Assembly: GCA_027293245.1 (NCBI GenBank)
Contig: JAPUFZ010000039.1
Coordinates: 1 to 9,099 of the forward strand
Source of the DNA: Gammaproteobacteria bacterium
GTDB lineage: Bacteria; Pseudomonadota; Gammaproteobacteria; GCA-001735895
Reading direction: 5' to 3'
Length of the DNA stretch: 9,099 bases
In this document: positions 6,644-9,099 of the stretch, piece after piece
Layout: each line of letters opens with the position of its first letter
Numbering within the stretch: the stretch's first letter is position 1
Position numbers and translations under genes: made by a program
Notes under the pieces: generated by a model
The model's database searches: none
The model's input: the letters and a program-made list of their open reading frames with translations, nothing else
Told to the model about the DNA's origin: nothing

Positions 6644-6661
6644 TGATTTTACCCAAAATCA
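6644..6661 (+). repeat. AT-rich hairpin downstream of spoT
   Basis: TGATTTT (6644-6650) and AAAATCA (6655-6661) form a perfect 7-bp stem with an ACCC loop, 45 nt after the spoT stop. A second TGATTTT at 6636-6642 could compete for the same right arm. No T run follows, so this is not a standard terminator; it may protect the spoT mRNA end or have no function. Confidence 0.35.
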
Positions 6662-6663
6662 AT

Positions 6664-6692
6664 GGCACAAGCTTCCAGTTTTGCCGCATAAT
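6664..6692 (+). promoter_or_regulatory. Weak candidate ridA promoter
   Basis: CATAAT (6687-6692) matches the -10 consensus at 5 of 6 positions. GGCACA (6664-6669), 17 bp upstream, matches the -35 at only 3. ridA may instead be transcribed from spoT, as no convincing terminator separates them. Confidence 0.22.
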
Positions 6693-6718
6693 CGGGTTTT
6701 TTCCCTGCCGAACCTGGA

Positions 6719-6728
6719 CCTGTACAGG
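6719..6728. promoter_or_regulatory. Palindrome CCTGTACAGG upstream of ridA
   Basis: This is a perfect 10-bp palindrome about 30 bp before the ridA start. The flanks AACC (6711-6714) and GGTT (6729-6732) are also complementary but unequally spaced. It could be the site of a dimeric regulator. It is not a LexA box, because the CTGT and ACAG halves have no spacer. Confidence 0.25.
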
Positions 6729-6744
6729 GGTTGGCTAAATTCAA

Positions 6745-6750
6745 GAGAGG
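6745..6750 (+). promoter_or_regulatory. ridA Shine-Dalgarno that sets the start
   Basis: GAGAGG lies 7 nt before the ATG at 6758 and only 4 nt before the ATG at 6755. It lies inside the longer frame that would start at TTG 6731, which speaks against that longer start. Confidence 0.7.
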
Positions 6751-6757
6751 CTTAATG

Positions 6758-7141
6758 ATGGCAAAAACAATTATTCAAACCGATAACGCGCCCCAGGCCA
6801 TAGGCACCTACTCGCAGGCAGTCAAGGTTGATAATACGGTTTATATTTCCGGTCAGATTCCACTCGACCCGGCGAGTATGGAAGTAGTGCGCGGTGGTAC
6901 AGAGGCGCAAATAACCCGTGTATTCGATAACTTGAGGGCCGTCGCCGAGGCCTCGGGTGGCAGTCTCAAGGATATTGTAAAACTGAATATATTTCTCACT
7001 GACCTGGGCTGTTTTGCCAGCGTGAATGAAATCATGGCGCGTTATTTTACCGAGCCCTATCCGGCCCGGGCTGCCATCCAGGTGTCCGCGTTGCCAAAAG
7101 GGGTCGAAGTCGAAATGGATGCTGTACTGGTTTTAGAATAA
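6758..7141 (+). CDS. ridA: RidA family 2-iminobutanoate/2-iminopropanoate deaminase
   Basis: From the ATG at 6758 the protein has 127 residues, the usual RidA length (E. coli 128), and begins [21 protein letters not shown], matching the family N-terminus. The frame extends up to a TTG at 6731, but those nine extra residues are atypical and cover the Shine-Dalgarno; ATG 6755 is a one-codon alternative. Catalytic R104 (YPARAAIQV) corresponds to R105 of E. coli RidA. Y18, the VYISGQIP strand (28-35) and E119 near the C-terminus are conserved. RidA hydrolyses reactive enamine/imine intermediates such as 2-aminoacrylate, released by PLP enzymes, to 2-keto acids and ammonia, and acts as a cytosolic trimer. 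Several subfamilies exist; the arginine and N-terminus support true RidA. recG starts 14 nt after its stop, so the two probably form one transcript. Confidence 0.95.
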   Translation: MAKTIIQTDNAPQAIGTYSQAVKVDNTVYISGQIPLDPASMEVVRGGTEAQITRVFDNLRAVAEASGGSLKDIVKLNIFLTDLGCFASVNEIMARYFTEPYPARAAIQVSALPKGVEVEMDAVLVLE

Positions 7142-7149
7142 CCAGTAAC

Positions 7150-7158
7150 GGAGTAATG
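7150..7158 (+). promoter_or_regulatory. recG start with Shine-Dalgarno very close to ATG
   Basis: GGAG (7150-7153) is only 2 nt from the ATG at 7156, shorter than the usual 5-9 nt. No other start with a better site gives the expected N-terminus. Reduced initiation, or reliance on coupling to ridA translation (stop 14 nt upstream), is a reasonable inference. Confidence 0.5.
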
Positions 7159-9099
7159 CGAGACTGGTCCGCTCAGGGGGTTCGATACCTGAAAGGGGTT
7201 GGACCCAGGGTGGCGGAGAAACTGCAAAAACTCGGCATATTGACACTACGCGACCTGTTGTTTCATTTGCCGCTGCGTTACGAAGACCGTACCACGGTGA
7301 CCCCGATTGGTGCCCTGCAACCCGGCAGCAGGAGCCTGATTCAGGCGCAGGTGTTACAGGCAGCCACGAGTTTTCGACGCCAGGGGCGCTCGCGCCGGGT
7401 ACTGGTTGCCAAACTCGAAGACGCCAGTGCTGTGCTGACGGTCCGTTTTTTTTATTTTAGTAAACGCCAACAAGCGATGCTGGAAAAAGGGCACTGGCTG
7501 CGCTGCTTCGGCGAAGTGCGTATCGCCCAGGGTGAACTGGAGATGGTCCACCCGGAAATCGAGGTGATCGATATTGACGATCCACCACCACTGGCACAGA
7601 ATCTGACGCCGGTGTATCCGACCACCGAGGGCCTGCACCAGCTCTCGATTGGAAAAATTGTACGCCAGGCGGTCGAAAGTCTGCAGGGCAATGAAATGGC
7701 CGAAACGCTGCCGTCTTGCTGGCTTGATGCGCAAGGGTTCCCCGATTTTAAATCTGCCATGCTACATCTGCATAGCCCGCAGCAGCAACGTGATACCAAA
7801 TTGATTGCGCAACGTGCGCACCCGGCGCAATTTCGATTTATCGTAGAAGAGTTAACCGCGCATCGGCTCGCACTACTCGAGCGGAGGGCGAAAATCAGGG
7901 TATTGAGCAGCCCGGCGATTAAAACAGATGGTAACCTGATTAGAAAATTAACAGCCAGTCTGCCATTCAAGTTGACCGGCGCACAACAACGAGTAGTCAA
8001 GACATTGTTGCAGGACTTTGATCGCGGCAAGCCGATGATCCGCCTGTTGCAGGGGGATGTGGGTTGTGGAAAAACCATTGTTGCTGCACTCGCCTGCCTG
8101 CCAGTGGTGGAATCCGGTTTTCAATGTGCCCTGATGGCGCCAACCGAAATACTTGCCGAGCAGCATTTTCATAATTTCAGTGAATGGCTGTCGCCACTTG
8201 GCCTGCAGCTAGTCAACCTGATGGGCGCCGATAAGGGTAAAAAAAGGCAGCAAAAACTGAGCTTGATCGCCTCGGGCGAAGCCGCCATCGTGATTGGTAC
8301 CCATGCTCTGTTTCAGGCCAGCGTGGTATTTCAGTCACTGGGTTTTATCATTATCGATGAGCAGCATCGGTTCGGCGTCGATCAACGACTCGCGCTGCAA
8401 AAAAAGATTACCCGGCATGAAATGCCACATCAATTGATCATGACCGCGACACCCATACCGCGAACCCTGGCGATGTCGATTTATGCGGACCTCGATTATT
8501 CTCAAATCGACGAGCTGCCACCTGGCCGAAAGCCCGTGACTACCTCGGTGATATCGGAGCAGAAGCGCGCCAATTTGATTGAATCGGTCGCCCGGGCCTG
8601 TGCCGGCGGCGGTCAGGTTTACTGGGTTTGTACCCTGATCGAAGAATCGGAGGCCTTGCAGTACGAAGCAGCCGAGCGCACTTTTGAATCCCTGCAGCAG
8701 GCGATGCCACAGTTATCAATCGGACTGGTACACGGGCGTATGAAAACAGCACAAAAGGAAGCGGTGGTGCAGGCTTTTAAGCAGGGTGATATCGATGTAC
8801 TGGTCGCAACCACGGTCATCGAGGTAGGTGTCGATGTACCCAACGCAAGCATCATGATTATTGAAAATCCCGAGCGCCTGGGATTATCGCAGATACACCA
8901 GTTGCGTGGACGGGTGGGTCGCGGCGTACGCGAGAGTTTTTGTATATTGCTGGTAAAGAACAACCTGCCTGCCCAGGCCACCCAACGCCTGGAAATTATC
9001 CGTAACCACCAGGATGGTTTTGTTATCGCGCAGAAGGACCTGGAAATGCGCGGCGCGGGAGAAGTGCTGGGAACCCGGCAAACCGGCGAGGCCAGTTTC
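7156..9099 (+). CDS. recG: ATP-dependent DNA helicase RecG (3' end outside window)
   Basis: The frame from ATG 7156 is open to the window edge, 648 codons; E. coli RecG has 693, so about 45 C-terminal residues are missing. RecG is a monomeric superfamily 2 translocase that remodels stalled replication forks, D-loops, R-loops and Holliday junctions. The N-terminal wedge/OB domain starts with LKGVGPRVAEKLQKLGI and LRDLLFHLPLRYEDRT. Helicase motifs follow in order: Walker A GDVGCGKT (300-307), APTE, GTHALFQ, DEQH box (401-404), TATPIPRT (430-437), VHGRMK, ATTVIEVGVDVPNA and QLRGRVGRG (582-590). The TRG-region segment FVIAQKDLEMRGAGEVLGTRQTGEA is present. Walker A has Cys at 304 where E. coli has Ser. 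The start gives 16 residues before GVG-P, against about 18 in E. coli. It probably shares a transcript with ridA. Confidence 0.97.
   Translation, partial: MRDWSAQGVRYLKGVGPRVAEKLQKLGILTLRDLLFHLPLRYEDRTTVTPIGALQPGSRSLIQAQVLQAATSFRRQGRSRRVLVAKLEDASAVLTVRFFYFSKRQQAMLEKGHWLRCFGEVRIAQGELEMVHPEIEVIDIDDPPPLAQNLTPVYPTTEGLHQLSIGKIVRQAVESLQGNEMAETLPSCWLDAQGFPDFKSAMLHLHSPQQQRDTKLIAQRAHPAQFRFIVEELTAHRLALLERRAKIRVLSSPAIKTDGNLIRKLTASLPFKLTGAQQRVVKTLLQDFDRGKPMIRLLQGDVGCGKTIVAALACLPVVESGFQCALMAPTEILAEQHFHNFSEWLSPLGLQLVNLMGADKGKKRQQKLSLIASGEAAIVIGTHALFQASVVFQSLGFIIIDEQHRFGVDQRLALQKKITRHEMPHQLIMTATPIPRTLAMSIYADLDYSQIDELPPGRKPVTTSVISEQKRANLIESVARACAGGGQVYWVCTLIEESEALQYEAAERTFESLQQAMPQLSIGLVHGRMKTAQKEAVVQAFKQGDIDVLVATTVIEVGVDVPNASIMIIENPERLGLSQIHQLRGRVGRGVRESFCILLVKNNLPAQATQRLEIIRNHQDGFVIAQKDLEMRGAGEVLGTRQTGEASF

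Noticed and set aside
6663..6684. Sigma-54 promoter (TGGCAC ... TTGC) before ridA
   Set aside because: The two elements are 12 nt apart, while sigma-54 sites need about 5 nt between TGGCAC and TTGC.
6684..6702. Rho-independent terminator CCG-CATAAT-CGG followed by TTTTTT after spoT
   Set aside because: The stem is only 3 bp, too weak to stop polymerase despite the T run at 6697-6702.
6731..6757. Longer RidA starting at TTG 6731
   Set aside because: The added residues do not fit the family, and the ribosome site GAGAGG lies inside them, 7 nt before the better ATG at 6758.
7452..8078. 208-residue open frame on the - strand
   Set aside because: It lies wholly opposite recG, whose motifs are intact. 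Its translation is rich in Ser, Cys and Arg with no recognisable domain, as expected for an antisense shadow of a coding frame.

Overview
The window looks like chromosomal DNA of a gammaproteobacterium that is not an enteric. Two things point there: the order gmk, rpoZ, spoT, ridA, recG, and protein sequences that resemble the Pseudomonas and E. coli family members throughout. In E. coli trmH sits between spoT and recG. Here a RidA-family gene takes that place, as I recall it does in Pseudomonas. All reading frames of the recognised genes are intact. I see no insertion sequence, phage gene, tRNA, rRNA or CRISPR array.

Left part (1-2171, + strand): the C-terminal ligand-binding part of a HutC-type histidine-utilisation repressor, cut by the window edge, followed 38 nt later by a complete urocanate hydratase gene (hutU). 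The other hut genes (hutH, hutI and hutG or hutF) are not in the window. The stop codon of hutU overlaps an ATG that opens only a six-codon frame, and the next gene lies convergently on the other strand.

Middle part (2209-3745): tcdA on the - strand (tRNA t6A37 cyclisation) and gmk on the + strand (guanylate kinase). Their starts face each other across a 118-bp region with promoter-like sequences in both directions.

Right part (3965-9099, + strand): rpoZ (RNA polymerase omega), spoT ((p)ppGpp synthetase/hydrolase), ridA (reactive enamine deaminase) and recG (branched-DNA helicase, cut at the right edge after 648 codons). gmk, rpoZ and spoT fit together around guanine nucleotides. Gmk makes GDP. 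SpoT makes and breaks (p)ppGpp from GDP/GTP. Omega contributes part of one (p)ppGpp binding site on RNA polymerase, and its MAR(I/V)T N-terminus is present here. ridA and recG are 14 nt apart and probably cotranscribed.

This is mostly ordinary housekeeping sequence, and I found no undescribed system. The points most worth checking are the competing RNA stems between rpoZ and spoT, the inverted repeat and two-codon ORF in the spoT leader, the KFKD (instead of RxKD) synthetase motif in SpoT, and the possible trace of a lost gene after hutU.
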